Below are positions 44,504 to 53,543 of a stretch of DNA of 64,000 nucleotides, piece after piece. Numbering within the stretch: position 1 is the first letter of the stretch; each line of letters begins with the position of its first letter. Location: positions 62,001-126,000 of the forward strand of contig NZ_RQHK01000003.1 of assembly GCF_004770475.1 (NCBI RefSeq). The letters run 5' to 3'. A program made the position numbers and the translations under genes. The stretch comes from Leptospira mtsangambouensis (GTDB lineage: Bacteria > Spirochaetota > Leptospiria > Leptospirales > Leptospiraceae). The notes under the pieces were generated by a model, which made no database searches, was not told the origin of the DNA, and was given only the letters and a program-made list of their open reading frames with translations.

Positions 44504-45745
44504 GTGTACGAAAAAAGAATTCTATTGGCTGAAGATGAATTGGTGTCGGCAACCTATTTAAAGGACAGTTTGTCTGCATTGGGTTACAAGGTAACTCTTG
44601 CCACTGACGGAAAACAAGCCTTAGGATTCTATTTAGAAAATCCCTTTCCTGTCGTGATCACTGATTATGAAATGCCTGGATTGAATGGTGCTGAGTTAAT
44701 TCAGGAATTAAAATCAGAAGAAATTGAACCTGTTATATTTATGTTCACTTCTCATAGTAATCCTAAGTTGATTGTCAACGTAATGAAATTGGGAATTTTT
44801 GATTATCTTGTGAAACCTCTGGAAGAACACGAGCTTTCCATAAAGTTAAAGAGAGCATTTGAATTTTATGAAATGAAACGAACGGAAACAATTTCAAAGA
44901 GAGAACGTCAACTTCGTTTGGAAGGCCATTTAGAATGGATCCAGTGGAAAGAAAAAATGGCTGGAGGTGAATTCAATCGGCTCAATCAAAATTTATTCGA
45001 AAGTTTGAAAAACAGTTTTTGTCAAGGTGCAGGATTTGGCGCTTTGGTTACGCTTCTAAAATTAGTATCCGACACAACGGTGAAAGAAGGCGATCATTAT
45101 AAAATAGAATCAGACTTAATGGAGTTAATTCAAATTAATACGGGTATGGCAGAGAAGGCGCTAAAGATGTTTTCTGATATCGATTTAATGGTATCTAGTC
45201 CTATGCAGTTTGAAGAGATTACTTGTGCTGAACTTTATAAACAATTACTTTTATGGGTTGAAGAATTAAAACCAATATTGGCTTTAAAAAACCAGCAGAT
45301 TTTGATGGGAGATCTCAAGCCGAACCTCACAAAATATAAAATTTCTTATAACAAATTTTCTCTACAAAATTCTTTTAAAGAAATTATTACGAATGCCTGT
45401 AAATTTTCGCGAGCAGATACCAACATAACAATTGTAACGAATGTTGAATACAATTGGTTTAAATGTGTAATTTATAACCAACCTATACCTAATGCTGATG
45501 GAACGTATGGTGTTCCGCTACAATTTGAAAATTTAATTTTTGAACCATTCTATCGTTTATCCAAAAATGTTTTTGATGTATATGGTACTTTGGATTTTGG
45601 ATTAGGACTTAGTTATGTGGATTCATGTTTTAAGAAACATGAAGGAAAATTGTCTGTCCATAATATCATAGACCATTCTGAATGGAGTGATAGTCCTGTT
45701 ACAAAAGTGGCATTTCAGTTTTCATTGCCCGTGTTAAAAAACTAA
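44504..45745 (+). CDS. Response regulator with C-terminal histidine-kinase-type ATPase domain
   Basis: 413 residues from GTG 44504. The receiver domain is intact (acidic pair near D11; phospho-Asp D54 in VVITDYEMPG; conserved Lys in YLVKPL near 104). The middle (about 130-270) is helical with no recognisable H-box. The C-terminal 130 residues resemble a HATPase_c domain (NSFKEIITNACKF N-box near 289-301; FGLGLSY G-box near 367-373). It thus looks like a REC-HATPase protein in which the DHp histidine is absent, found in leptospires. Its gene is followed 4 nt later by a sensor kinase gene, its probable partner. No ribosome-binding site is obvious. Confidence 0.85.
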   Translation: MYEKRILLAEDELVSATYLKDSLSALGYKVTLATDGKQALGFYLENPFPVVITDYEMPGLNGAELIQELKSEEIEPVIFMFTSHSNPKLIVNVMKLGIFDYLVKPLEEHELSIKLKRAFEFYEMKRTETISKRERQLRLEGHLEWIQWKEKMAGGEFNRLNQNLFESLKNSFCQGAGFGALVTLLKLVSDTTVKEGDHYKIESDLMELIQINTGMAEKALKMFSDIDLMVSSPMQFEEITCAELYKQLLLWVEELKPILALKNQQILMGDLKPNLTKYKISYNKFSLQNSFKEIITNACKFSRADTNITIVTNVEYNWFKCVIYNQPIPNADGTYGVPLQFENLIFEPFYRLSKNVFDVYGTLDFGLGLSYVDSCFKKHEGKLSVHNIIDHSEWSDSPVTKVAFQFSLPVLKN

Positions 45746-45749
45746 GTTT

Positions 45750-47207
45750 ATGTTTCAAACAAATTACGATGATTTACTTTCGAACATACCAGATTTAATT
45801 TGCGAATTAGATTCATCCGAAAAAATTCGATATGCCAATTCGTTTCATAAACATAGGTTAGGTTATGAAGCACATGAGATATTGGGTCGTTCTGTAGAGG
45901 ATTTTTTTCATCCAGAAGATCGGAATGAATTGCTCACCAAAATGTCTTATCTGCAAACCCCTGGATCGGAAACCAAGGGGATTTGGAGAATTGCGCATAA
46001 AAACGGACATTTTTTAACCTTTGAGTGTAGAGGAAAACTGCAACAAGATTCTGATGGGAACAAACGAATCTTAGTTGTGGCAAGAGACATTACAGAAGAA
46101 CTTGGAGTTGAGTTTAAACTACACACCAAATCTACCAACCAAAACCAAACCCTAACGGATTTACCTTCCAAACCAATTGATTTACATTACCAAAGTTTTT
46201 TTGAATTGAAAATGTCTCAGTTTGAGTTTTCTCAATTAAAATTTGCTTTCGATGAACATGCTGTAATCACAATTACTGATCGAAACGGAAATATCACCTA
46301 TGCAAATGATCGATTTTGTGAAATTTCAATGTATTCAAGAGAAGAGTTATTAGGAAATAACCACCGTTTGTTGAATTCAGGATTCCATTCGTCCGAATTT
46401 TTTGAACGAATGTATCATATGATTCAAAATGGATATGTTTGGAAGGGAGAAATTCGAAATCGAACCAAAACAGGTTCTATATATTGGGTCAGTACAACCA
46501 TTGTTCCTTTACGTTCCATTGATGGTAGTATCAATCGATTTGTTGCATTACATACTTTAATTACAAGAACAATTGAATCTGAAGAAAGGGTGACTCAATT
46601 GTTGCAGGAGAAAGAGTTACTTTTACAAGAAGTTCACCATCGAATCAAAAACAATCTATTTTCTGTTTTTAGTCTTTTAAAAATGCAGTCTAATTTTTCT
46701 CAAGATTCTCATCTAAAAGAACAGTTTGACGAAGCAGCCGGTCGATTGCGAAGTATGATGGCATTATATGATAGGTTGTATCGATCACAGAATCCAAATG
46801 AAATTGATTTAAAAGAATACATACCAAATTTAGTGGGCCAAATTTTATCAACATATCCGAAGATGATTCGTTTTGATTTTATTTCAGACGAACCTATCAT
46901 TGTAAAACCGGACATTGCCAACAATTTAGGTATCATCTTAAACGAATTAATTTGTAATTCAGTTAAACATTCCTTTCGGATGGAAGATGTTGGAAAAATT
47001 GTTATCCAGATTCAGAAAATAGATTTTAAAATTCATTTTCTTTATAGTGACGATGGTGAAGCATTACCTGATAATTATTCATTAGAAAATTCGGAATCTG
47101 GGTTTGGAATCAAACTTATGAATTTGTTGGTTCAACAATTAAAAGGAAAAGTAATTGTTAAACCAGGACAAAGTGTTCAGTTTGATTTATCTTTCCCTAT
47201 TCGTTAG
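45750..47207 (+). CDS. PAS-PAS sensor histidine kinase (HisKA_2 type)
   Basis: 485 residues, no membrane segment. Two PAS domains (about 10-120 and 165-280; the second with the NGNITYANDRFCEISMYSRE type of core) are followed by a HisKA_2/HWE-like phosphoacceptor block EVHHRIKNNLFSV (His near 297) and a HATPase_c domain (NELICNSVKHSF near 395, SGFGIKLMNLL near 450). Cytoplasmic signal sensing through PAS (redox, light or small molecule) is expected. It forms an operon with the REC-HATPase gene; its 3' end overlaps the convergent lipoprotein gene by 11 nt. Confidence 0.92.
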   Translation: MFQTNYDDLLSNIPDLICELDSSEKIRYANSFHKHRLGYEAHEILGRSVEDFFHPEDRNELLTKMSYLQTPGSETKGIWRIAHKNGHFLTFECRGKLQQDSDGNKRILVVARDITEELGVEFKLHTKSTNQNQTLTDLPSKPIDLHYQSFFELKMSQFEFSQLKFAFDEHAVITITDRNGNITYANDRFCEISMYSREELLGNNHRLLNSGFHSSEFFERMYHMIQNGYVWKGEIRNRTKTGSIYWVSTTIVPLRSIDGSINRFVALHTLITRTIESEERVTQLLQEKELLLQEVHHRIKNNLFSVFSLLKMQSNFSQDSHLKEQFDEAAGRLRSMMALYDRLYRSQNPNEIDLKEYIPNLVGQILSTYPKMIRFDFISDEPIIVKPDIANNLGIILNELICNSVKHSFRMEDVGKIVIQIQKIDFKIHFLYSDDGEALPDNYSLENSESGFGIKLMNLLVQQLKGKVIVKPGQSVQFDLSFPIR

Positions 47208-48312
47208 TTTTTTTCTTTAACCAATGTTTCCACTTTTTATGATAAAAATAAAAAATCATGACGAAGGTAGGGACAATGAACCAAAGAAGAAATATATTAC
47301 TTGCTGGTAACACGGATAACTCTGCAAAACTCACAACTTGTTGAAAGTTTTCAATTGTCCAACGAGTGGAATGTTTGAAAGGTCCTTGCCCTTTGATAAC
47401 TGACAAGGAAATTTCAGTTTTTGCAGTGACCGTCTCACCAACAGGGATTGTAAAACGGTTTACTTCAATGGAAGGTATAATTAATCCGGTCATTGGATCT
47501 ACCGAATTACAATAGTTAGATTCACATTGGACACAAAATCCTGTTTTCCCTTTTGAGTCTGAATTCCCTGCAATATAGGCATTGGCGGTAAATCCTTGGA
47601 CAGTTTTGTGTTCGTTCCCGATATAAGTACATGTCGTAAAAAGATTATCTTCCGTAACAAATTTAAGTTCTAAAGTATGTGATCCTGCATGGCCATTTCC
47701 ATCGGAAATATCAATTGGAAATTCTTTGGGAATGTTAAAAGTTGCAGTTCCAAGAAGTGGGAATCTATCGATACAATGAGTTTCCGTTAAACTATAGTAA
47801 CAATTGTTTAAGGAAGGATTGTTGGATTGGTTTTGGAAACTGTACATTTCGATATGATTACTGTCGATTGGGATTGGTCTTAAAAAACAAAATAGATTTG
47901 ATTTTTTGTCTTTTGGAAATAAGTGGTCACCTATCTCGATATTAGTTGGAAAATCAATATCTACATAAGAGCGAGGATCCAAAAGAATGGGAATTCCTTT
48001 TTCATCCACTTTGATTGTGATACAACTTGGATCCAGTTCAGAAGGAGAACAAGTTCTCTCTTCACCTTCTATGTATTGAATCATAAGACCACCATAAAGC
48101 GGACAAAATGTATCGATTGATTCTGGACTAAGAACTGTCAGTTGGACGGAGGTGGGAGCTGTCGCAGCCACTGGGTTTGTGGGTTCATCGGGTAGACTCT
48201 GGGTTACGTTTGTGTTCCCGAGCAAAGGAAAAAGCCAAAGCAGAGAATCCGTTTTTCTATGAGAACAAGTTGTGAAAAAGAAAAGAATGAGGATGAGCCA
48301 GAATGGTTTCAT
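47197..48312 (-). CDS. Cys-rich lipoprotein with C-terminal membrane helix
   Basis: 371 residues. N-terminal lipoprotein signal (FFFTTC, Cys 16). The exported part carries about a dozen cysteines, including a CVQCESNYC cluster near residue 260, so it is probably disulfide-bonded. Unusually for a lipoprotein it ends with a hydrophobic helix (FLLWFIVPTFVMIFYFY, about 342-358) and a strongly basic tail (HKKWKHWLKKK), i.e. anchors at both ends. I do not recognise the family. It lies downstream of the STAS gene (73 bp, with a terminator-like hairpin between) and is convergent with the sensor kinase gene. Confidence 0.72.
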   Translation of the reverse strand: MKPFWLILILFFFTTCSHRKTDSLLWLFPLLGNTNVTQSLPDEPTNPVAATAPTSVQLTVLSPESIDTFCPLYGGLMIQYIEGEERTCSPSELDPSCITIKVDEKGIPILLDPRSYVDIDFPTNIEIGDHLFPKDKKSNLFCFLRPIPIDSNHIEMYSFQNQSNNPSLNNCYYSLTETHCIDRFPLLGTATFNIPKEFPIDISDGNGHAGSHTLELKFVTEDNLFTTCTYIGNEHKTVQGFTANAYIAGNSDSKGKTGFCVQCESNYCNSVDPMTGLIIPSIEVNRFTIPVGETVTAKTEISLSVIKGQGPFKHSTRWTIENFQQVVSFAELSVLPASNIFLLWFIVPTFVMIFYFYHKKWKHWLKKKTNE

Positions 48313-48349
48313 CTACAATCAGACGAAATGGAAAAGAAAGACTTGTAAA

Positions 48350-48367
48350 AATCAGATTAGACTGATT
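48350..48367 (-). terminator. Small intrinsic terminator after the STAS gene
   Basis: On the minus strand AATCAG-N6-CTGATT (48367-48350) is followed directly by a short run of T and A, 19 bp after the STAS stop codon. Weak stem, but correctly placed. Confidence 0.45.
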
Positions 48368-48385
48368 CGTACTCTTACGTATATT

Positions 48386-48670
48386 CTAGTCGATTAGGTG
48401 AAGGATGGTGTCGAGTTTGTTCAATCGAAAGACAGTGCGAATGAGTTTATTGACCCCTCGGATTTGTAATTGTAGGTGCTGGGATTCCAGTGCAGAATGA
48501 AACTTCATCAATTCACCAATGGTCGCACTATCCAAAGACATGGAGATTTCTGTAAAGTCCAAGACCACGTCTTCCTTCGTATTGTGAATGGTAGACATAA
48601 TTCTTTCCCGGAATCCACTGAGTCCATCAAAAGAAAGATCATTGTTCTTGATTTCGATTACAATTGCCAA
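48386..48670 (-). CDS. STAS-domain anti-sigma factor antagonist
   Basis: 94-residue single STAS domain. The phospho-acceptor serine is visible as LDSATIGEL (S48). Such proteins relay partner switching with a serine-kinase anti-sigma factor (RsbW/SpoIIAB type); leptospires encode many. Cytoplasmic. No kinase or phosphatase gene is adjacent; the neighbours are a lipoprotein gene and the divergent small gene at 48785. Confidence 0.9.
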   Translation of the reverse strand: MAIVIEIKNNDLSFDGLSGFRERIMSTIHNTKEDVVLDFTEISMSLDSATIGELMKFHSALESQHLQLQIRGVNKLIRTVFRLNKLDTILHLID

Positions 48671-48784
48671 GGTTTAAAACTATTTTTATAAGTTCGTAAA
48701 TTTTGAAAGGATTTTTCCAGTTTGATTTTTTGTTTCTGAATTGTTTTTCAAATCTTTTTATGATGGGATTGTATTTGGTTTTGT

Positions 48785-49090
48785 ATGTCAGTGAGTCAGA
48801 GGCAACTAAAATTGATTAAGGAAGCGGCCGAGTTACTGGTTATGGAACACCGCCTAACATCAGAAGAAGCAGTTTTGGTCATCTCTACAGCCATTAAAAA
48901 AGAACTTTCCATTCGTAATACCAATTTTGAAAAATTAGAAACTGGTTCAAAAATAGAACGCACTAGCTTCACGCGGAATGTCGTAAAATCTGTCCAGGAT
49001 GCGTTAGAATCCAATCCCTATTGGCGATCTCATAATTTAGATAAATCAATCGACAATTTTTACAGAGTCCTACATAGGCATTGGGATTAA
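48785..49090 (+). CDS. Small hypothetical protein
   Basis: 101 residues, charged and helical, no signal or membrane segment. Its start has weak ribosome-binding support. Recognisable only as a leptospiral-type small protein; the mid-region TSFTRNVVKSVQDALESNPYW suggests a compact helical fold. It is convergent with the zinc-ribbon gene, with 6 nt between stops, and divergent from the STAS gene. No function assigned. Confidence 0.6.
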   Translation: MSVSQRQLKLIKEAAELLVMEHRLTSEEAVLVISTAIKKELSIRNTNFEKLETGSKIERTSFTRNVVKSVQDALESNPYWRSHNLDKSIDNFYRVLHRHWD

Positions 49091-49096
49091 TCCTTT

Positions 49097-50011
49097 TTAT
49101 AGATTTGAATTTTCTTTTAAAATAGAATCTGTTTCGCAATAGTAAGAATCTGGAATTTGTTTTGCCCTTGCAAAAATAATTTCAAAGTTTAGTGATTCTT
49201 TTGGTAAAAAATCTTCTTTGTCTAAACTAATACTTCCGTAATCAATCGTTTTATTTTGTTTGTCGATGAGCAAACAAGTGATGCGCGTAAAGTTTGCAGT
49301 TGTTATTCCTTTGTTTTTGATTTTTCCAACAAGTTTGATTTCTTTGTATGCATTCCGTTTGAAATCAATTTCTTTTAATACTAGTTCTGGTCTTTTGTGA
49401 TCATCTGGTATGGTTGTGGCTGTGACTTTAGTTTCGAAATTTGAAAAATTCGGTGCTTTTTCGGCTAACACTTGGAAAACGACAGATTCTCCATCTGCAA
49501 CAACATTCTTTTCTGCATAACCTTCGTTTGATCCAACGATTGTCCCTTCTTCGTTTAATAAATCAACGGTAAACTTGGGCATTAGTAATGGTTGTCCACT
49601 TTTGTTAGTGAATTTCCCAACGATGTATATGTTTCCAATCCCGTCTGGAATTGGAGTTGTAAATTGAAATTCTCCTTCTGGATTGATTTCTATGGATTCC
49701 AAATTGGGATCTATCTTGATGGTTGTAGTTTCTTCTTCTGATGGACCTTGGCCCCATTGAAGATTTTTAAAGTATGTAAACACAGAAGATCCTAACACAA
49801 CCCAAACCACAACGATCCCTGTGATTAGATTTTTCCAATTCCCAAGTGGATTTGTATCTGATTTTTGTTGTGTTCCATATACTTTTGGAGGAGGGAGATC
49901 AACCATACTTCCTGTTGGAAGGCGATCAAAACAATCCCCACAGCGGTACACTGTCGCAGACTCTTGGTAAATATTGGTACTCCCACAGCTTGGGCATTGT
50001 TTGGTATTCAT
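49097..50011 (-). CDS. Zinc-ribbon membrane protein with FxLYD-type extracytoplasmic domains
   Basis: 304 residues. N-terminal zinc ribbon (CPSCGS ... CGDC, cysteines near 6, 9, 25, 28), one membrane helix (about 59-84) and a periplasmic region with two FxLYD-like beta domains (about 100-195 and 205-300), the second with the IVGKIKNKG pattern typical of that fold. The topology places the ribbon in the cytoplasm. Function unknown; FxLYD domains are structural in most proteins. It overlaps the upstream membrane-protein gene by 4 nt (ATGA), so they are co-translated. Confidence 0.75.
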   Translation of the reverse strand: MNTKQCPSCGSTNIYQESATVYRCGDCFDRLPTGSMVDLPPPKVYGTQQKSDTNPLGNWKNLITGIVVVWVVLGSSVFTYFKNLQWGQGPSEEETTTIKIDPNLESIEINPEGEFQFTTPIPDGIGNIYIVGKFTNKSGQPLLMPKFTVDLLNEEGTIVGSNEGYAEKNVVADGESVVFQVLAEKAPNFSNFETKVTATTIPDDHKRPELVLKEIDFKRNAYKEIKLVGKIKNKGITTANFTRITCLLIDKQNKTIDYGSISLDKEDFLPKESLNFEIIFARAKQIPDSYYCETDSILKENSNL

Positions 50012-51438
50012 TGGCGTTTGTATTCCGTTATTTGAATGGGGAGTAAGGCATCTGGCAATTGATAATGTTTTTCCATTTTGTATTCTCCCAACTTTCTATT
50101 CTCTGGATCCGTTACAATTGGACCAAGTGGAATTGGTGAAGGAGGGAGTTCTAAAAAAACAAATGAGTCGGCATTTTTTGCAGATAAAATTTGGATGAAT
50201 GTTTTTTTACTAAAATTTGGTCTGAGTAACAGTATATCTTTTTTGGTCTGATGAGAAGATATATTTTCTAAAACAGGCAAACTTACAAAAGAAAAATCGG
50301 AATTATTAAAAACCAAAACATTGTTTTCTAATTTTGAAATTTCAGACATTGTATTCGTTTGATATTTAGAAATTTTTGTCAGTTCTTTTGATTTTTGAAA
50401 AAGTAAATTAATTTGATACAACGATAGAATGAAACAAATTACTCCCCATGTTTTTGTGAATTTAGTAATTGTTCGTTCATTATCATTGTTTCTGAGTAAA
50501 AGAATATACAGAGGAAAGAGTCCGTAAAAATACCTAGGTGTATTATGCCCTCCTGTATTAGGAGAAATGAGAACCAATAGAAAAGTAACGAAAATGATAG
50601 TGAGGTATTGGTATAAATTCTTTTTTTGACTAATTGCCTTTATCAAATAAATAATGAATAAAATAAAAATGGGAATTTGTTCTAATAAAATTTTAAATAA
50701 AAACAAACTTGTGTTTGTGCTAAAGTGGAATTCTGGGCTTTTCACAAAACGGAGGGGAAAAAAAGTTCCTAATGTTATTTTGTTAACAATGGAAAAAACA
50801 AACCCTGTCAGCATAAAAGTAATGGTGATATTTCTCCAATTCTTCTCTTGAGAGAAAAATAAGAGAATGAGGAAAATGGAAACTGCCATTTCCGGTCGCA
50901 TCCAAACTAAGCAGATTGATAAGATTCCAGGTAATACATTCCATTTGCGATGAACAAGGTATAAAATGGAAATTTCTAAAAAGAAAAATAAGATTGTATC
51001 ATGAATCAAAAAAATATAGATCGGTATTGATGATCCAAATAACAAAAGTATTGTGGCAATTCCGTCTTTTTTGATTTGATAAAAAATATAAATAGAAACA
51101 AAAAATAAAACGAATTGTACGAATCTAATCCCAAATTGTCCATTGATAACATAAAACGGCGCCGAAAAAATTGGATAAAAATTTGGGAAAGTGGAGTATA
51201 CAAATCCATTATATACATGGAAAAAAAGATCTGGTAAAGGGAAAAATTGGAAGTTCGGATCTAACAAAAAGGAATCATAAGGTAAATAAAATTTACCTTG
51301 GAGTGCTAACTTGATTTGCCATTCCAAAAGTGCAAAATCAGAAAATGGATCGATTTGTTTTGTATTGAAGAACAAAAAACCTAAAACCAAAATTCCCAAA
51401 CTAACAAAGAAACCTATTGCTTTTTTTGATTGATCCAT
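50008..51438 (-). CDS. Polytopic membrane protein, GT39/GT-C-like
   Basis: 476 residues from ATG 51438 (MDQSKKAIGFF). Longer frames from 51471 or TTG 51486 have no better ribosome-binding site and would overlap the divergent SGNH gene. About ten membrane helices; the first loop has IDPFSDFALLEWQIKLALQG, an acidic loop like GT-C glycosyltransferases of the mannosyl- or arabinosyl-transferase type. The C-terminal 110 residues are soluble. Lipid-linked sugar transfer is suggested but unproven. It starts an operon with the zinc-ribbon gene and is divergent from the SGNH hydrolase gene, so the two may act on the same envelope polymer. Confidence 0.72.
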   Translation of the reverse strand: MDQSKKAIGFFVSLGILVLGFLFFNTKQIDPFSDFALLEWQIKLALQGKFYLPYDSFLLDPNFQFFPLPDLFFHVYNGFVYSTFPNFYPIFSAPFYVINGQFGIRFVQFVLFFVSIYIFYQIKKDGIATILLLFGSSIPIYIFLIHDTILFFFLEISILYLVHRKWNVLPGILSICLVWMRPEMAVSIFLILLFFSQEKNWRNITITFMLTGFVFSIVNKITLGTFFPLRFVKSPEFHFSTNTSLFLFKILLEQIPIFILFIIYLIKAISQKKNLYQYLTIIFVTFLLVLISPNTGGHNTPRYFYGLFPLYILLLRNNDNERTITKFTKTWGVICFILSLYQINLLFQKSKELTKISKYQTNTMSEISKLENNVLVFNNSDFSFVSLPVLENISSHQTKKDILLLRPNFSKKTFIQILSAKNADSFVFLELPPSPIPLGPIVTDPENRKLGEYKMEKHYQLPDALLPIQITEYKRQ

Positions 51439-51485
51439 GTGAAATCGAAAACAGGTATACTCTTCTTCCATTCCAAAGATCCGCA

Positions 51486-52592
51486 ATGAAAAAAGATATT
51501 CGCAAAGCCACTTTTCTTTCTAAACCCATAAAATTGACTTTTTATGCCATTGTTTTCTTTTGTGGGTCATTGTTTGTGACGAGAACCATTGATTCCTTTG
51601 GGTTTTTAGAATCTTCCTATGGCCATTACCATTTCCCTGTAAGTAGAAAAATTCCTTATTTTCGACAAGGGGAAAGAGAATTTGGGCAAATCAATGAATT
51701 TGGGGTTCGAATTGGAAGTACAAAAAGTAACTTTAGTTGCGGTTATTTGTTATTAGGTGATTCGCAAACATTTGGTTCTGGAATTTTTTGGAAGGATACT
51801 TTTTCTGAAATTTTAAATCGAGAGACAAACTGCCAGTGGACCAACGTTGGGATTCCTGGGTTTACTTTAGAAAACGAATTTTCGATGTATCAAAAGGTAA
51901 GTCCCTTCTTAAAAGAAAAAACTGTATATTTAATCGTTTATGGTAATGATATATATGAAACAGGAGACACTCCAGACTATTTACATTTTGTTAACCACCA
52001 AAAAATGTATCTTCAGCTTTCATCATTTTTTTTTCCAAAAGCTACTCGTTTGTATTTGAAACAAAAATACTTTGTATCCATTCAAAAACGAATGGAAGAC
52101 GAGTTGGAAAGAGTATCAAAACTTCCTTATTCTCCATCCACTCATAAGGCCAAAAAAAATGAGGTAGTTGATTTTTTCCCCCTAAAAACTTTATTCCAAA
52201 TTAGTCCGACTTACCTTTCGAGTGCTCTTGATACAAAATCGTTTGCAAAAATAAATTTTGAAAGATGGCGTCGGATTTTTTTTCAACTGAAAGAACAAAT
52301 AGAAAAAGACGGCAAACATTTAAAGGTAGTTTATCTTCCATTGGAAGTTGAATATGATAGAACACGTTATGAAATTTATAAAAACATTGGATTTCAAATG
52401 AACCCTAGTTGGTTAGAATCTGATTCCGAGTTGGTTTTGGATTTAATCCAATTAACCAAAGAAAATCATATTCCATTTATCGATTTACGAAATTTTATGA
52501 GATACAGAACGGATTTGTTACAAAATGGAGATATTCATATCAATGAAGTGGCCACCCGAATGATTGCCGATGTTCTCAAAAAAGATTTATAA
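51486..52592 (+). CDS. Membrane-anchored SGNH/GDSL-type hydrolase
   Basis: 368 residues from ATG 51486 (MKKDIRK). An N-terminal signal-anchor helix (about 18-35), then an SGNH hydrolase fold: block I GDSQTFGSG (Ser near 92), block III with GND (YLIVYGNDIYE, about 157), and the C-terminal D-x-x-H triad seen as GDIHINE (about 348-354). Typical of periplasmic acetyl- or acyl-esterases acting on glycans or lipids. The frame could be extended upstream to 51417 but that would overlap the divergent gene and lacks signal-anchor sense. It is convergent with cueR (16 nt between). Confidence 0.83.
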   Translation: MKKDIRKATFLSKPIKLTFYAIVFFCGSLFVTRTIDSFGFLESSYGHYHFPVSRKIPYFRQGEREFGQINEFGVRIGSTKSNFSCGYLLLGDSQTFGSGIFWKDTFSEILNRETNCQWTNVGIPGFTLENEFSMYQKVSPFLKEKTVYLIVYGNDIYETGDTPDYLHFVNHQKMYLQLSSFFFPKATRLYLKQKYFVSIQKRMEDELERVSKLPYSPSTHKAKKNEVVDFFPLKTLFQISPTYLSSALDTKSFAKINFERWRRIFFQLKEQIEKDGKHLKVVYLPLEVEYDRTRYEIYKNIGFQMNPSWLESDSELVLDLIQLTKENHIPFIDLRNFMRYRTDLLQNGDIHINEVATRMIADVLKKDL

Positions 52593-52608
52593 ATTATTCT
52601 TTTTCTAA

Positions 52609-52998
52609 TTAGGTTTGTTCTAAGTTTTTTAGAATGGGACAGTCAGGCCTATTGTCGCCATGGCAATGTTTGACGAGATTTTTTAAAGTATCAGACATAT
52701 CCTTTAGTTGTTTTAGTTTTAAATCTAATTCATTTAAATGTCTTTCTGCAAGTAACTTTACTTGTTTGCTACTTCGTGACTTGTTTTTCCATAACCCAAG
52801 TAAACTTTTTATATCTTCCAATGGGAAACCAAGTTCTCTTGATCTTTTGATAAAACGTAAGTAGTGGATGTCATCGGTTGTATAGGATCTATAGCCATTT
52901 TCAGTCCTTCCTGCTTCTGGAATGAGTCCGATACCTTCATAATGACGAATGAGTTTTGAGCTGACTCCAGATTCTTTAGAAAGTTCTCCAATATTCAT
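52609..52998 (-). CDS. cueR: CueR-type copper-responsive MerR regulator
   Basis: 129 residues. N-terminal MerR winged helix, a dimerisation helix and a metal loop with C112 and C120 (HCHGDNRPDCPIL), the same positions as the Cu(I)-binding cysteines of E. coli CueR. S77 is at the CueR position that selects monovalent ions. Cu(I) binding converts it from repressor to activator of the divergent copper operon. It is divergent from that operon with a 19-bp-spacer promoter between, to which it should bind. Ribosome-binding site GGGAG is just upstream of the start. Confidence 0.93.
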   Translation of the reverse strand: MNIGELSKESGVSSKLIRHYEGIGLIPEAGRTENGYRSYTTDDIHYLRFIKRSRELGFPLEDIKSLLGLWKNKSRSSKQVKLLAERHLNELDLKLKQLKDMSDTLKNLVKHCHGDNRPDCPILKNLEQT

Positions 52999-53051
52999 AA
53001 GGTTCTCCCAAAAAAAAATTTAGAAAAATAGTAAAAAAATGAAATCGGCTA

Positions 53052-53082
53052 TTGACCTTCCAATAGTTGGAAGGTTTAGACT
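53052..53082 (+). promoter_or_regulatory. CueR-controlled promoter of the copper operon
   Basis: TTGACC at 53052-53057, a 19-bp spacer, TAGACT at 53077-53082: the overlong spacer of MerR-family promoters. The spacer holds the dyad ACCTTCCAA (53055-53063) and TTGGAAGGT (53067-53075), nearly identical to the E. coli copA/CueR box. The predicted start is near 53089, 20 nt before ATG 53109. Confidence 0.9.
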
Positions 53083-53108
53083 GGATTTATGTTAACAAAG
53101 GAGTTATC

Positions 53109-53543
53109 ATGAAGCCAATCAAAAAATTCGTCAAACTTGCGGTTTTGGTTTTTCTGGTTAGTACCAATCAGATGGCAGCGCACGGAGAACACAAATCCGG
53201 CCCGCATGGAGGTGCGATTCGGATGCCAGGGGCTTTCCACACGGAAGTGCTTCCTTACCAAAATTTGGGATTTAAAGTGTATCTACTTGATATTAATTTT
53301 GAAAATCCTACTTCCAAAAATTCGAAGTTACAAGGTAAGGTTGTATCAAATGGAAAAGAATTCCCTTTAAAATGTACGGGTCATCCTGATCATTTTTATT
53401 GTGAAATTCCCAAGGGAAGTTCCATTTTGGAGGGAGAATTGATTCTTTCTCCTGAATGGAATTTTCAAAAAGGAGCGGAAGTAAGATACAAACTCCCGTT
53501 ATCTGAGGTTAAGGAAGAAAAGAAGGAGCATCATCATGGTTAA
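53109..53543 (+). CDS. Exported copper-operon protein with His-rich tail
   Basis: 144 residues from ATG 53109, which has AAAGGAG upstream; a longer frame starting at 53067 would lie inside the promoter. Signal peptide ends near MAAHGEHK. Histidine-bearing ends (HGEHKSGPHGG at the mature N-terminus, EEKKEHHHG at the C-terminus) and two Cys (CTGHPDHFYC) suggest copper binding in the periplasm. The central about 90-residue beta-rich domain is not named. First gene of the CueR-controlled operon; it overlaps copZ by 8 nt. A periplasmic copper scavenger or CopA partner is likely from context. Confidence 0.8.
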   Translation: MKPIKKFVKLAVLVFLVSTNQMAAHGEHKSGPHGGAIRMPGAFHTEVLPYQNLGFKVYLLDINFENPTSKNSKLQGKVVSNGKEFPLKCTGHPDHFYCEIPKGSSILEGELILSPEWNFQKGAEVRYKLPLSEVKEEKKEHHHG

